From: JAGXTF01 sp044224315
GTDB taxonomy: Bacteria; Bacteroidota; Bacteroidia; NS11-12g; UBA955
Direction of reading: 5' to 3'
DNA: 64,000 bases
Assembly (NCBI GenBank): GCA_044224315.1
Contig: JBGAKR010000002.1
Span: forward strand, 372,001-436,000
The notes under the pieces were generated by a model. It did not search any database, was not told where the DNA came from, and worked only from the letters and a program-made list of their open reading frames with translations. Below are positions 34,849 to 42,517 of the stretch, one piece after another (the first letter of the stretch is position 1; the number at the start of each line of letters is the position of its first letter). The position numbers and the translations under genes are program-made.

Positions 34849-35627
34849 GTGCAGTAAATATTTTAAAATTAAATTATTTATCTAAAAGTTTATTCCGTGT
34901 ATGGCGTTATTTTTTTTCTTTGAAAAAAAATTTGTTTTTATCGCTAACATTTTTCTCCCTTACTGGTATCTCGCACGCCCAAACCTACGAAATCGGCTGC
35001 AATTTTTTTCGCAACGGATATCGGGATTTTTACCAAGCCAGAGTAGATCAGGAACCCCACTACAAAAATGGCTTTACCTTGAACATCCGGCGTTTGAAAT
35101 TTGCAGATTCAATCCATCCCGTATTTAAAAATATGGAACTTGGAATTCACTATTATCAGGGTAAAGGATATTACGCACATGGGAGTCATTTTGGGACAGA
35201 TTGGGAAAATTTTAGCACAACCAAAGTTTTGGCCACAGCCGCCTTCTATCCCATTAATATCCGCATGTTTCAAAAAAAAACACACCTGGCTTTTGGTGGT
35301 ATTTTTGGTGGTTTTGCATACATAAATACCTATGGTAAAAATTCGTCCGTACGTGTAAAAGACACTACCATCCCGTCCCTTGGCCATATGACGTATGGAT
35401 ACAATGTTGAAGATCAATTTAGCGGCAAAACCCGGTACGACCGCAGATTTATGTTTGGCCTGGGTGTTCAAATCAACCAAAATATTTATACGGGTAATAC
35501 CGGTACCCTAAAAGCAGGCCTGTTTTCACGGTTTTTTGTTACCCCAGAATTTACAAATAAATCCGACTTCTTTCCCCGCCAATTTGGATTGCAATTAACG
35601 TGGATGTTTAAACCCCATACTCAATGA
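34845..35627 (+). CDS. exported outer-membrane beta-barrel-like protein
   Basis: This 260-residue protein overlaps the previous gene by ATGA. The first 25 residues are atypical, and a TTG at 34920 would give a clean signal peptide (KKNLFLSLTFFSLTGISHAQ), so the start is uncertain. The remainder is made of amphipathic strands (NGFTLNIRRLKF, LGIHYYQGKGYYAHGS, AFGGIFGGFAYINTYG) ending FGLQLTWMF, typical of a small outer membrane barrel. It is paralogous in style to the flanking genes. Function unknown. Confidence 0.5.
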   Translation: MSAVNILKLNYLSKSLFRVWRYFFSLKKNLFLSLTFFSLTGISHAQTYEIGCNFFRNGYRDFYQARVDQEPHYKNGFTLNIRRLKFADSIHPVFKNMELGIHYYQGKGYYAHGSHFGTDWENFSTTKVLATAAFYPINIRMFQKKTHLAFGGIFGGFAYINTYGKNSSVRVKDTTIPSLGHMTYGYNVEDQFSGKTRYDRRFMFGLGVQINQNIYTGNTGTLKAGLFSRFFVTPEFTNKSDFFPRQFGLQLTWMFKPHTQ

Positions 35628-35657
35628 ATTTAGTATAAAAAATTAAACCTGGCAATA

Positions 35658-36323
35658 ATGTGTAACCTATCTACATCGTTCAATTTCATTCTTTTTACTT
35701 TGCATTCCGTGCTTTCTTTTGGGCAGACAATTGGCGCAGGGGCCGGTATTAACAACAACATGTATGCTGCAAAACCAGACCCTGAGATCCAAACAAAATT
35801 CAGTAAAAACAAGCCCACGTGTAGCTTTTATATGCAATACCAAAAAAACAACCGCTATTTACTTTTGGCCGAATTAAGATTTACAAATGTGCATATAAAC
35901 CACCATTGGTATCATAATGGAGCCGGAGAAATATTGGATGTTACTGCCCAAAACCAGTATTTATCTGTGGCTTATCACCGCAACTGGCTGAGGAAATCAC
36001 GCTTTAATCTGCTTACCGGAGTAGGTGCATCGGTACTAACATACAGCAAATTAAATGGATATCAGAATACCTATAATTTCAGGCCTCCCAACAATAAAAA
36101 TGATACTTTAAAATTCCCCGAAAATCATTTTCCACTGAGCAACCGATTTAATGTGTTTCTAGCTGCTGGTTTTAATCTTAAACTTTTTAGCTTCAAACGG
36201 GCATCAATTGGCCTAAATTCCATGTTCAGATATTATCCGGTTTCTGACTTCAAACGTTGGACCATATGGAAACACAATTTTTTTGGATTATCCAACCGAA
36301 TTTACGTACAGTTTAATTTGTAG
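35658..36323 (+). CDS. exported outer-membrane beta-barrel-like protein
   Basis: This 221-residue protein has a signal peptide ending in VLSFGQ. Strand-rich segments (LLLAELRFTNVHINHHWYHN, QYLSVAYHRNWLRKSRFNLLT, FNVFLAAGFNLKLF) end in RIYVQFNL, an outer-membrane-type C-terminus. It starts 30 bases after the preceding barrel-like gene, so the three probably form one operon. The opening motif matches that of the first gene. Function unknown. Confidence 0.55.
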   Translation: MCNLSTSFNFILFTLHSVLSFGQTIGAGAGINNNMYAAKPDPEIQTKFSKNKPTCSFYMQYQKNNRYLLLAELRFTNVHINHHWYHNGAGEILDVTAQNQYLSVAYHRNWLRKSRFNLLTGVGASVLTYSKLNGYQNTYNFRPPNNKNDTLKFPENHFPLSNRFNVFLAAGFNLKLFSFKRASIGLNSMFRYYPVSDFKRWTIWKHNFFGLSNRIYVQFNL

Positions 36324-36451
36324 TCGGCATCATGATTATCAACCGAACACTGTGGCCTTCCTTAAACCCAAAACCCTAATACCTTGCCCTTGGGCCACTT
36401 TTTGGCCAGAATTGATTCGATTTGCCTCGTAATCATACCACATATATACGC

Positions 36452-36530
36452 ATTTCGGGGATTATATTCCCCAAATTCATATGATTTCGGAGATTATAAT
36501 CCCCGAATTTATATCATTTCGGGGATTAGG
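36452..36530. repeat. 32-bp tandem repeat with internal palindrome
   Basis: Two and a half units start with ATTTCGG at 36452, 36484 and 36516, exactly 32 bases apart. The full units contain a GGGGATTATAATCCCC-type palindrome. They are contiguous, with no spacers, in the 263-base spacer between the barrel cluster and the convergent NlpC-like gene, and nothing else is recognised there. Confidence 0.8.
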
Positions 36531-36586
36531 AGGGCGGTGTCAAGACCATATTCATAATTATTTCATTGATATAATATAGTTTATGA

Positions 36587-37294
36587 TTAATTCCACACCT
36601 TGCCCTGCAACCAGGCTTTTACCATTTCGTCGTCAAACAAGCGCCCTATTGCCCGATAATGGCTGCTGGCAAAGGGATTATTTCCATGCGCCGATTCCAT
36701 TCTTACACCAATTTCGGGTTGATAATAGTTTGAATGCAGAAAACCAAAAGTATCGCGGTGAATGAAAAAGCCCACATGGTAGTCAAGTCCGGCCACAAAT
36801 ACCCGTCCGGCTTGGGTTTTGTAGGTTTGCTCAATAAACTCTATACTTTCTCCCCTGTAGGTTTTTACATTTTTGCCGCAAAATGCGCGAATAAAAGTTT
36901 CGGAAGCCACCTCGGCCCATTTTACCCTTGGAATATTAAAATCCAAATCGCGCAAAATGGTGGTAACAAAATACCCGCAGGCAATGCTTCCCTCTCCGGG
37001 TTTCTGCGTGGTACCATAAAATTCCCAAGGGGTATTTTTCCAAAAAAAATACATGCTATCGGTCACACAATTTTCGAGATACTTGCGGGCCGAATCCAGG
37101 TAAACCGTTTTATACCCACCTCCCATCCACTTTTGCAAAAACACTTTTCTGCTTTGCTGAACCCTGATTTTAAATTGCGAATAGCCTGTATCTGTGCACA
37201 CAGCCTCTGCCCGATTCGGCTTTTCATTTTTATTCGACAACAAAAGAATTGCCAACATTGGCAGAATCCATAATATGTGCGGTTTCACTTTCAA
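36587..37294 (-). CDS. secreted papain/NlpC-fold-like hypothetical protein
   Basis: This 235-residue protein has a membrane anchor or signal (ILWILPMLAILLLSNK). A Cys in GSIACGYFVTTILRDL (near residue 107) and a His in GLDYHVGFFIHRD (near 170) are arranged as the catalytic pair of NlpC/P60-like cysteine peptidases. The segment VKWAEVASETFIR between them also fits that fold. No substrate-specific domain is attached. The family call rests on this Cys-His layout only and could be wrong. Confidence 0.45.
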   Translation of the reverse strand: MKVKPHILWILPMLAILLLSNKNEKPNRAEAVCTDTGYSQFKIRVQQSRKVFLQKWMGGGYKTVYLDSARKYLENCVTDSMYFFWKNTPWEFYGTTQKPGEGSIACGYFVTTILRDLDFNIPRVKWAEVASETFIRAFCGKNVKTYRGESIEFIEQTYKTQAGRVFVAGLDYHVGFFIHRDTFGFLHSNYYQPEIGVRMESAHGNNPFASSHYRAIGRLFDDEMVKAWLQGKVWN

Positions 37295-37524
37295 TACATA
37301 CTAAACGCCAGATACGTGCAATTATTCTGAATGATTCAACCTCAGTCTGAATGCAACTTTGCATTTCACCCCAATTTATGGTTGCAATCCAAAACACCGG
37401 TACCCAACGCAATAGTATTGCTATACGAAATAGCGTCAAACCCTTTTGCAACATAGCCTACCTCCCGATTCACCAATTTACGCAAAGACCCTTTTTGCAA
37501 GGCCAAAAATTGCCGGTTGTGTAC

Positions 37525-37532
37525 TACCTTTG
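37525..37532 (+). promoter_or_regulatory. -7 element of pdhC
   Basis: TACCTTTG ends 13 bases before the pdhC ATG (37546) and fixes that start against a much earlier ATG in the same frame. Confidence 0.55.
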
Positions 37533-37545
37533 CAGCCCGATTTAT

Positions 37546-38772
37546 ATGGCAGAAGCAGTAAAATTGCCCAAAATGAGTGATACAATGACCGAAGGGGTGA
37601 TTGTAAAATGGAATTACAAAGTAGGTGATTCGGTAAAAAGCGGAGATATTTTGGCCGAGGTAGAAACCGACAAAGCCACCATGGACATGGAGGTTTATGC
37701 CAAGGGAACCCTTTTATACCTGGTAGAACAAGGCAGCACTATAGCAGTAGATGGCATTATTGCAGTAGTAGGCGCGGCTGGCGAAGATTTCAGTGCATTG
37801 CTTCAATCTGCTCCTGCACCAGCTGCTTCAGCTCCGGCTGCAGTTATAACCGATGCCCCTGCAGTGCAAACAGCTCCTGTGGCAACACCCGCAGTGGCTG
37901 CCCCGGTTGCATCTTCCAACAACGACGAACGCATCAAAGCCAGCCCGTTGGCTAAAAAACTGGCCGAAGAAAAAGGCATAGACCTGCGCGCCCTCAATGG
38001 CAGCGGAGAAAATGGCCGCATCATTCGCAAAGACATAGAAACCTATACCCCGACCGCAAGCTCGGCTCCTGCTTTTGTACCCAACGGACAAGAGAGTTTT
38101 GAAGAAGTGGCGGTATCGCAAATGCGCAAAACCATTGCAGCCCGTCTGGGAGAAAGCAAGTTTAGCGCCCCCCATTTTTACCTCACCATGGAAATCAACA
38201 TGGACAAAGCAGTGGCTGCCCGTGAGCAGATGAATGCTGTAAGTGAGGTAAAAATAAGCATGAACGATCTGGTATTGAAAGCCGCTGCAGCCGCATTGCG
38301 CAAACACCCCAAAGTAAACAGCAGCTGGTTGGGAACCAAAATCCGATACAACCACCACATCCACATTGGCGTTGCCATGGCTGTGGAGGAAGGATTGCTG
38401 GTGCCTGTAGTGCGTTTTGCCGACCAAAAAAGCCTGAGCCAAATCAGCGCAGAGGTAAAAGAATACAGCAAAAAAGCCAAGGATAAAAAATTGCAACCCC
38501 AGGATTGGACCGGAAATACATTTACCATAAGCAACCTGGGTATGTTTGGCATTGAAGAATTTACCGCCATTATCAATCCGCCCGATGCCTGCATTATGGC
38601 AGTGGGCACAGTAAAAGATACGGTGGGTGTGGTAAACGGGGAAATTAAACCCGTAAAAACCATGAAAGTAACCCTCAGTTGCGACCACCGTGTGGTGGAC
38701 GGAACCATAGGTGCCAGCTTCCTGCAAACATTTAAATCATACCTGGAAGAGCCCGTAAAAATGCTGATTTAA
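37546..38772 (+). CDS. pdhC: dihydrolipoamide acetyltransferase (pyruvate dehydrogenase E2)
   Basis: The E2 core of the pyruvate dehydrogenase complex transfers acetyl groups to CoA. It has one lipoyl domain with the modified Lys in VETDKATMDMEVYAKG (residues 1-80), an Ala/Pro linker, a peripheral-subunit-binding domain (KASPLAKKLAEEKGIDLRAL) and the catalytic domain with TLSCDHRVVDGTIGASF. At 408 residues it is short for Bacteroidota E2 proteins, many of which have two lipoyl domains. The E1 genes are not in the window. A 2-oxoglutarate E2 identity is less likely from the sequence around the lipoyl lysine but not excluded. Confidence 0.85.
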   Translation: MAEAVKLPKMSDTMTEGVIVKWNYKVGDSVKSGDILAEVETDKATMDMEVYAKGTLLYLVEQGSTIAVDGIIAVVGAAGEDFSALLQSAPAPAASAPAAVITDAPAVQTAPVATPAVAAPVASSNNDERIKASPLAKKLAEEKGIDLRALNGSGENGRIIRKDIETYTPTASSAPAFVPNGQESFEEVAVSQMRKTIAARLGESKFSAPHFYLTMEINMDKAVAAREQMNAVSEVKISMNDLVLKAAAAALRKHPKVNSSWLGTKIRYNHHIHIGVAMAVEEGLLVPVVRFADQKSLSQISAEVKEYSKKAKDKKLQPQDWTGNTFTISNLGMFGIEEFTAIINPPDACIMAVGTVKDTVGVVNGEIKPVKTMKVTLSCDHRVVDGTIGASFLQTFKSYLEEPVKMLI

Positions 38773-38842
38773 TTCAATTTATTTTCGGATTTTTTTTGTC
38801 TGAAATACATTGAAGTTCAACCTTTTTTAAATTCACGTTGCC

Positions 38843-39364
38843 CTGAAAATCAAATTCAACAATATCCGCGACCTATCAGATGCGCGCTATGCAGCAGCGG
38901 CCATGGCCGATTGGATTGGATTTACTGTAGGTGAAAACGATTCATTGCCTGTAGGAAAAATACAAGAAATAATTGGCTGGTGTGCAGGTCCTAAAATAGT
39001 TTTAGAAGCCGCACAAGGAACTGGTAGTGATGTGCTGCAAAGCTTGATGACTGTGCTGCCCGTGCAATGCATAGAAGTGCATGAAATTGATTTTAATAAA
39101 TTAAAAACCGAATTAGATTTACCCCAAATAGAATGGATAATTAAGGGTCAAAACCCAGGTGATGAGCATATCGGGCATATCAGCCAGTTGGTATCCAACC
39201 CTCAAACCATTTGCCATATTAACCCCGACAACACCTCTGCTGACATGGTGCTGGCCGCCAGTCCCTGGGCTATTAGCCTAACCTGTGTTGAATCCGAAAA
39301 CCCGGCCCTAAAAGATTTCGACCACTGGAATTTGTTTTTTGAAGAAATGGAAATGAATTCTTAG
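38843..39364 (+). CDS. TrpF-like TIM-barrel protein of unknown function
   Basis: The frame is homologous in style to phosphoribosylanthranilate isomerase: KIKFNNIRDLSDARYAAAAM followed by ADWIGFTVGE, then GPKIVLEAAQGT. The conserved part extends about 20 codons upstream of the first ATG (38903), up to a CTG at 38843, so translation must start upstream of the ATG at a non-ATG codon, or the gene has lost its start. At about 173 residues it lacks the C-terminal barrel strands of TrpF. Such TrpF-like proteins of unknown function occur in many Bacteroidota. It precedes the lipoprotein and asd genes. Confidence 0.5.
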   Translation: MKIKFNNIRDLSDARYAAAAMADWIGFTVGENDSLPVGKIQEIIGWCAGPKIVLEAAQGTGSDVLQSLMTVLPVQCIEVHEIDFNKLKTELDLPQIEWIIKGQNPGDEHIGHISQLVSNPQTICHINPDNTSADMVLAASPWAISLTCVESENPALKDFDHWNLFFEEMEMNS

Positions 39365-39394
39365 GTTTTTGCGTTATTTTGCATAAAAGAAAAA

Positions 39395-39736
39395 ATGAAA
39401 AAAATATATTTCGTATTTACAATCGCTGTATTAGGACTTGCCGTTGGTTGTTCTAATGAAGGTGCATTTTCAGAAGAGGAAAAAAAGCAACAAGACAGTG
39501 TTGACGCAGCCCGCCAGCCAGATGGATTTGAGGCTTTGGAAAAACAACAAAGAATAGAAGATTCTATAGCCCGCGCCAATGCACCTAAACCCGACGCTAA
39601 AGGTGCCATAAAACCCGGCGATTTGCCAGGTGCTGATGGCAAAGACCCCAATTATGTTCCCCCATCCCCCCATAACGAAGTTCCTAAAAATGGAGAGTTG
39701 CCTCCGGGTCCGCCTATTCAGCAACCAAAAAAATAA
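39395..39736 (+). CDS. small Pro-rich lipoprotein
   Basis: This 113-residue lipoprotein has a lipobox (LGLAVGC) and a low-complexity body: charged, Gln/Asp-rich in the first half and Pro/Gly-rich in the second (PGDLPGADGKDPNYVPPSPH). No domain is recognised. It ends directly at the asd start (no spacer), so both are probably in one message. Confidence 0.7.
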   Translation: MKKIYFVFTIAVLGLAVGCSNEGAFSEEEKKQQDSVDAARQPDGFEALEKQQRIEDSIARANAPKPDAKGAIKPGDLPGADGKDPNYVPPSPHNEVPKNGELPPGPPIQQPKK

Positions 39737-40732
39737 ATGAAAGTAGCTGTTGTAGGTGCTACCGGACTGGTAGGCACCAAAATGTTACAAATACTGGAGG
39801 AACGCGACTTCCCCGTTACCGAATTAATTCCTGTTGCTTCAGAAAACAGTGTAGGAAAAGAAATTATTTTTAAAGGCAAACCCTTTAAGGTAGTTTCAAT
39901 GCAAACTGCTATCGATTTAAAACCGGCCATTGCCCTTTTCAGCGCTGGCGGAAATACAAGCAAAGAATTTGCACCCCTCTTTGCAGGGGCAGGTACATAT
40001 GTTATCGACAACTCCAGTGCATGGCGCATGGAACCCAATATTCCATTGGTTGTTCCGGAGGTAAATGCCCATGCTATGGGCGCAAACGACCATATTATTG
40101 CCAACCCAAACTGCTCTACCATACAAATGGTGGTGGCCCTGAAACCTTTGCATGATGCGTATACTATTAAACGCATAGTGGTAAGCACATACCAAAGCAT
40201 TACAGGTACCGGACAGAAAGCTGTAGCCCAGATGGCTGCCGAACGCAAAGGCGAAAAAGCCGCTATGGTTTACCCCCATCAGATTGACCAGAATATATTA
40301 CCTCATATTGATGTTTTTATGGATAATGGATACACCAAAGAGGAAATGAAAATGGTAAAAGAAACCAAAAAAATAATGGGTACCGATGCCATTGCTGTAA
40401 CGGCCACAACAGTACGTGTGCCTACAATGGGCGGCCATAGCGAGAGTATAAATGTTGAATTTACCAACGATTTTGACCTCGAAGAAATTCGCAATATTTT
40501 AAAACAATCGCCAGGCATTATTTTGCAGGATGATCCGCAAAATAATATTTACCCAATGCCATTGTGGAGCCATGATAAGGATGAGGTTTTTGTAGGCCGG
40601 TTGCGCCGCGACGAAAGCCAACCCAAAACCCTGAACATGTGGGTTGTGAGCGATAATTTGCGCAAAGGGGCTGCCACAAATGCAGTACAAATTGCCGAAT
40701 TATTACTGAAAAAAGGAATAATTTCTGCTTAA
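39737..40732 (+). CDS. asd: aspartate-semialdehyde dehydrogenase
   Basis: This NADPH enzyme reduces aspartyl phosphate in the lysine/threonine/methionine and diaminopimelate pathway. At 331 residues it has the nucleotide loop VAVVGATGLVGTKML, the catalytic Cys in IIANPNCSTIQMVVAL and the C-terminal WVVSDNLRKGAATNAVQIAE. It is normal in all respects. It starts immediately after the lipoprotein gene; DUF2452 follows by 15 bases. Confidence 0.97.
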   Translation: MKVAVVGATGLVGTKMLQILEERDFPVTELIPVASENSVGKEIIFKGKPFKVVSMQTAIDLKPAIALFSAGGNTSKEFAPLFAGAGTYVIDNSSAWRMEPNIPLVVPEVNAHAMGANDHIIANPNCSTIQMVVALKPLHDAYTIKRIVVSTYQSITGTGQKAVAQMAAERKGEKAAMVYPHQIDQNILPHIDVFMDNGYTKEEMKMVKETKKIMGTDAIAVTATTVRVPTMGGHSESINVEFTNDFDLEEIRNILKQSPGIILQDDPQNNIYPMPLWSHDKDEVFVGRLRRDESQPKTLNMWVVSDNLRKGAATNAVQIAELLLKKGIISA

Positions 40733-40747
40733 AAATAAATAAAAAAA

Positions 40748-41203
40748 TTGAAGACCGAAGAAGAAACAGATGGCCAGGACCTGCGCCCCTTGTACCTGAA
40801 GGATGCAATTTACCAGGGCGAATTAAGTCAGGCACCATACGCGCTTTCTGTTTCTTCTCCGAAAATCGAACCGGTTGATAAACGCTTGCTGAAGGCCAAT
40901 GCGCACGAAGCGATGCAACACCAGGCCGAGCAACAGATTCAAATGCTGCGCAAACAGGCCGAATTATTATTAAAACAAGCCAAGGAAATTGAAAATCGCT
41001 TACAGGTTTCGCACGAAATTTATAAAGCCGATGTAAATTTCGAACCCGTTATCGGGGGTATTTATCATTTGTATCAACGCAAAGATGGCACCCAGGTTTT
41101 AACCCTGGTTGCACCCTATGAATGGGGCAAAACCATGCCCTATGAAATGTATTTGCACACCGTAAGATTATTGCCCGACCGCACCTGGGACATACTGGCC
41201 TAA
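40748..41203 (+). CDS. DUF2452 protein
   Basis: This 151-residue cytoplasmic protein contains a coiled-coil region (EAMQHQAEQQIQMLRKQAEL, about residues 55-85) and the conserved C-terminal DUF2452 block FEPVIGGIYHLYQRKDGTQV and APYEWGKTMPYEMYLHTVRL. The start is a TTG at 40748. The function of the family is unknown. It lies 15 bases behind asd. Confidence 0.8.
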   Translation: MKTEEETDGQDLRPLYLKDAIYQGELSQAPYALSVSSPKIEPVDKRLLKANAHEAMQHQAEQQIQMLRKQAELLLKQAKEIENRLQVSHEIYKADVNFEPVIGGIYHLYQRKDGTQVLTLVAPYEWGKTMPYEMYLHTVRLLPDRTWDILA

Positions 41204-41213
41204 GCTTGGAGCC

Positions 41214-41235
41214 AATATTTGTATATACAAATATT
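41214..41235. repeat. 22-bp perfect palindrome, marR promoter copy
   Basis: Same palindrome as at 17449 and 41686 (core TTGTATATACAA at 41219-41230). It lies 10 bases after the DUF2452 stop and 17 bases before the marR ATG. It contains the -33 TTTG of the marR promoter, as expected for an autorepression operator. Confidence 0.75.
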
Positions 41236-41248
41236 TAGTTTACTTTTG
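41218..41248 (+). promoter_or_regulatory. marR promoter overlapping the palindrome
   Basis: TTTG (41218-41221), a 19-base spacer and TACTTTTG (41241-41248) precede the ATG at 41253 by 4 bases. The -33 element is part of the palindrome. Confidence 0.6.
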
Positions 41249-41252
41249 CTTT

Positions 41253-41687
41253 ATGGCAGAAAAAGAAACCTTATTCAGAAATTGCTTAATATTCTCTACC
41301 AACGCCCTGGCGCGCAATTTGGGCAAAATGGCCGATGATGCATTTGCAGAATTTAAACTCTCTTATTCGCATGCATTTATCATTATTCATGTAGCAAATA
41401 ACCCTGCTATTCCCATTGGAGAACTCTCTCAGGCGCTGCTTTTATCGCCATCCACAATCACCCGTTTATGCAATAAATTAACAAAATCAGGGTTGATGAA
41501 AAACGAAAATTCGGGGCGCACCAATAAGCTCACACTCACCCCCAAAGCCACAAAAATGCTGCCTGATTTAGTGCGCGTTTGGAATGCCATTCAGGATAAT
41601 TACCGCAACGTAATTGGCGAAGAACAAACCGAAAAACTGAGCAATAGAACGCTTAAAGCCTTGAAAAAACTGGACAAAAACGCCTAA
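41253..41687 (+). CDS. MarR-family transcriptional regulator
   Basis: This 144-residue winged-helix dimer has an N-terminal dimerisation helix (NCLIFSTNALARNLGKMADD), a DNA-recognition helix (LSQALLLSPSTITRLCNKLTKSG) and a wing (ENSGRTNKLTLTPKATKML). MarR proteins repress by binding palindromes near their own promoter and are released by small ligands or oxidants. Identical 22-bp palindromes flank the gene on both sides; the upstream one covers its promoter. No efflux or oxidative gene is next to it, so its targets may lie elsewhere. Confidence 0.88.
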   Translation: MAEKETLFRNCLIFSTNALARNLGKMADDAFAEFKLSYSHAFIIIHVANNPAIPIGELSQALLLSPSTITRLCNKLTKSGLMKNENSGRTNKLTLTPKATKMLPDLVRVWNAIQDNYRNVIGEEQTEKLSNRTLKALKKLDKNA

Positions 41688-41707
41688 TATTTGTATATAC
41701 AAATATT
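41686..41707. repeat. 22-bp perfect palindrome at the marR/murQ convergent ends
   Basis: The palindrome (core 41691-41702) begins in the marR stop codon and ends 3 bases before the murQ stop on the other strand. Flanking bases extend it to 24 bp. Confidence 0.85.
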
Positions 41708-41710
41708 AAT

Positions 41711-42517
41711 TTATAAACCACCGGTATAAGCCACTACCGCTTTTCGAACGCTGCCATGGGCCAATAATAATTTTTTAGCCTCATCCTCTTCCAACCCTGT
41801 TTTTTCCATAACCATGCGGGTTCCACGTTCAATTAATTTTTGATTGCTGAGCTGCATATCTACCATTTTATTTCCTTCCACTTTTCCTAATTTTATCATT
41901 ACGGAAGTAGATATCATATTCAATACTTTTTTAGTAGCGGTACCTGCTTTCATGCGTGTGCTGCCGGTAACAAATTCAGGGCCTGTTACCACTTCTACCG
42001 GGTAATCGCAATTAGCCGCAATAGCAGAGTAAGGATTGCACACGATGCAACCAGTGGCTATCCCTCTTTCTTTGCATGCCTGCAAGGCACCCAATACATA
42101 GGGCGTGCGCCCGCTTGCCGAAATACCTACTACGAAATCATTGGGCGCTATATTCCACGATTCCAGGTCTTTGATTCCCTGTTCTGTATCGTCTTCGGCA
42201 AATTCTACTGCAGTGCGTATTGCCATATCCCCCCCGGCAATAATGCCCACCACCAAACCTTGGGGAACGCCGTAGGTAGGCGGGCACTCACTGGCATCCA
42301 CAATACCCAGCCTGCCGCTGGTGCCTGCACCCATGTAAAACAGCCTGCCACCCTCCTTCATGCGGTTAAAAATGGCTTCACAAAGTACAGTAATCTGGGG
42401 CAATTGCTCCTTAATCTTACCCGCTATGGTAGCATCTTCGGCATTGATTCCTTCAAGTATGGCGTGAAAGTCGAGATTTTCGAGGTTGTCGTAATTCGAG
42501 CCCGATTCGGTATGCAT
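41711..42517 (-). CDS. murQ: N-acetylmuramic acid 6-phosphate etherase
   Basis: MurQ cleaves the lactyl ether of MurNAc-6-P in peptidoglycan recycling. This SIS-domain protein of 268 residues has the signatures LFYMGAGTSGRLGIVDASEC, FVVGISASGRTPYVLGAL and EFVTGSTRMKAGTATKKVLN. It is slightly shorter than the usual length of about 300 but complete in motifs. Its start codon overlaps the stop of the upstream GH3 gene by one base. No PTS or MurNAc kinase gene is adjacent, so the substrate source is unknown. Confidence 0.93.
   Translation of the reverse strand: MHTESGSNYDNLENLDFHAILEGINAEDATIAGKIKEQLPQITVLCEAIFNRMKEGGRLFYMGAGTSGRLGIVDASECPPTYGVPQGLVVGIIAGGDMAIRTAVEFAEDDTEQGIKDLESWNIAPNDFVVGISASGRTPYVLGALQACKERGIATGCIVCNPYSAIAANCDYPVEVVTGPEFVTGSTRMKAGTATKKVLNMISTSVMIKLGKVEGNKMVDMQLSNQKLIERGTRMVMEKTGLEEDEAKKLLLAHGSVRKAVVAYTGGL

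Noticed and set aside
36452..36530. Possible CRISPR array because of regular 32-bp repeats
   Set aside because: The units are contiguous with no unique spacers, there are under three copies, and no cas genes are near.
37828..38727. Open frame of 299 codons opposite pdhC
   Set aside because: Antisense shadow of pdhC; Cys/His/Phe-rich product without family character.
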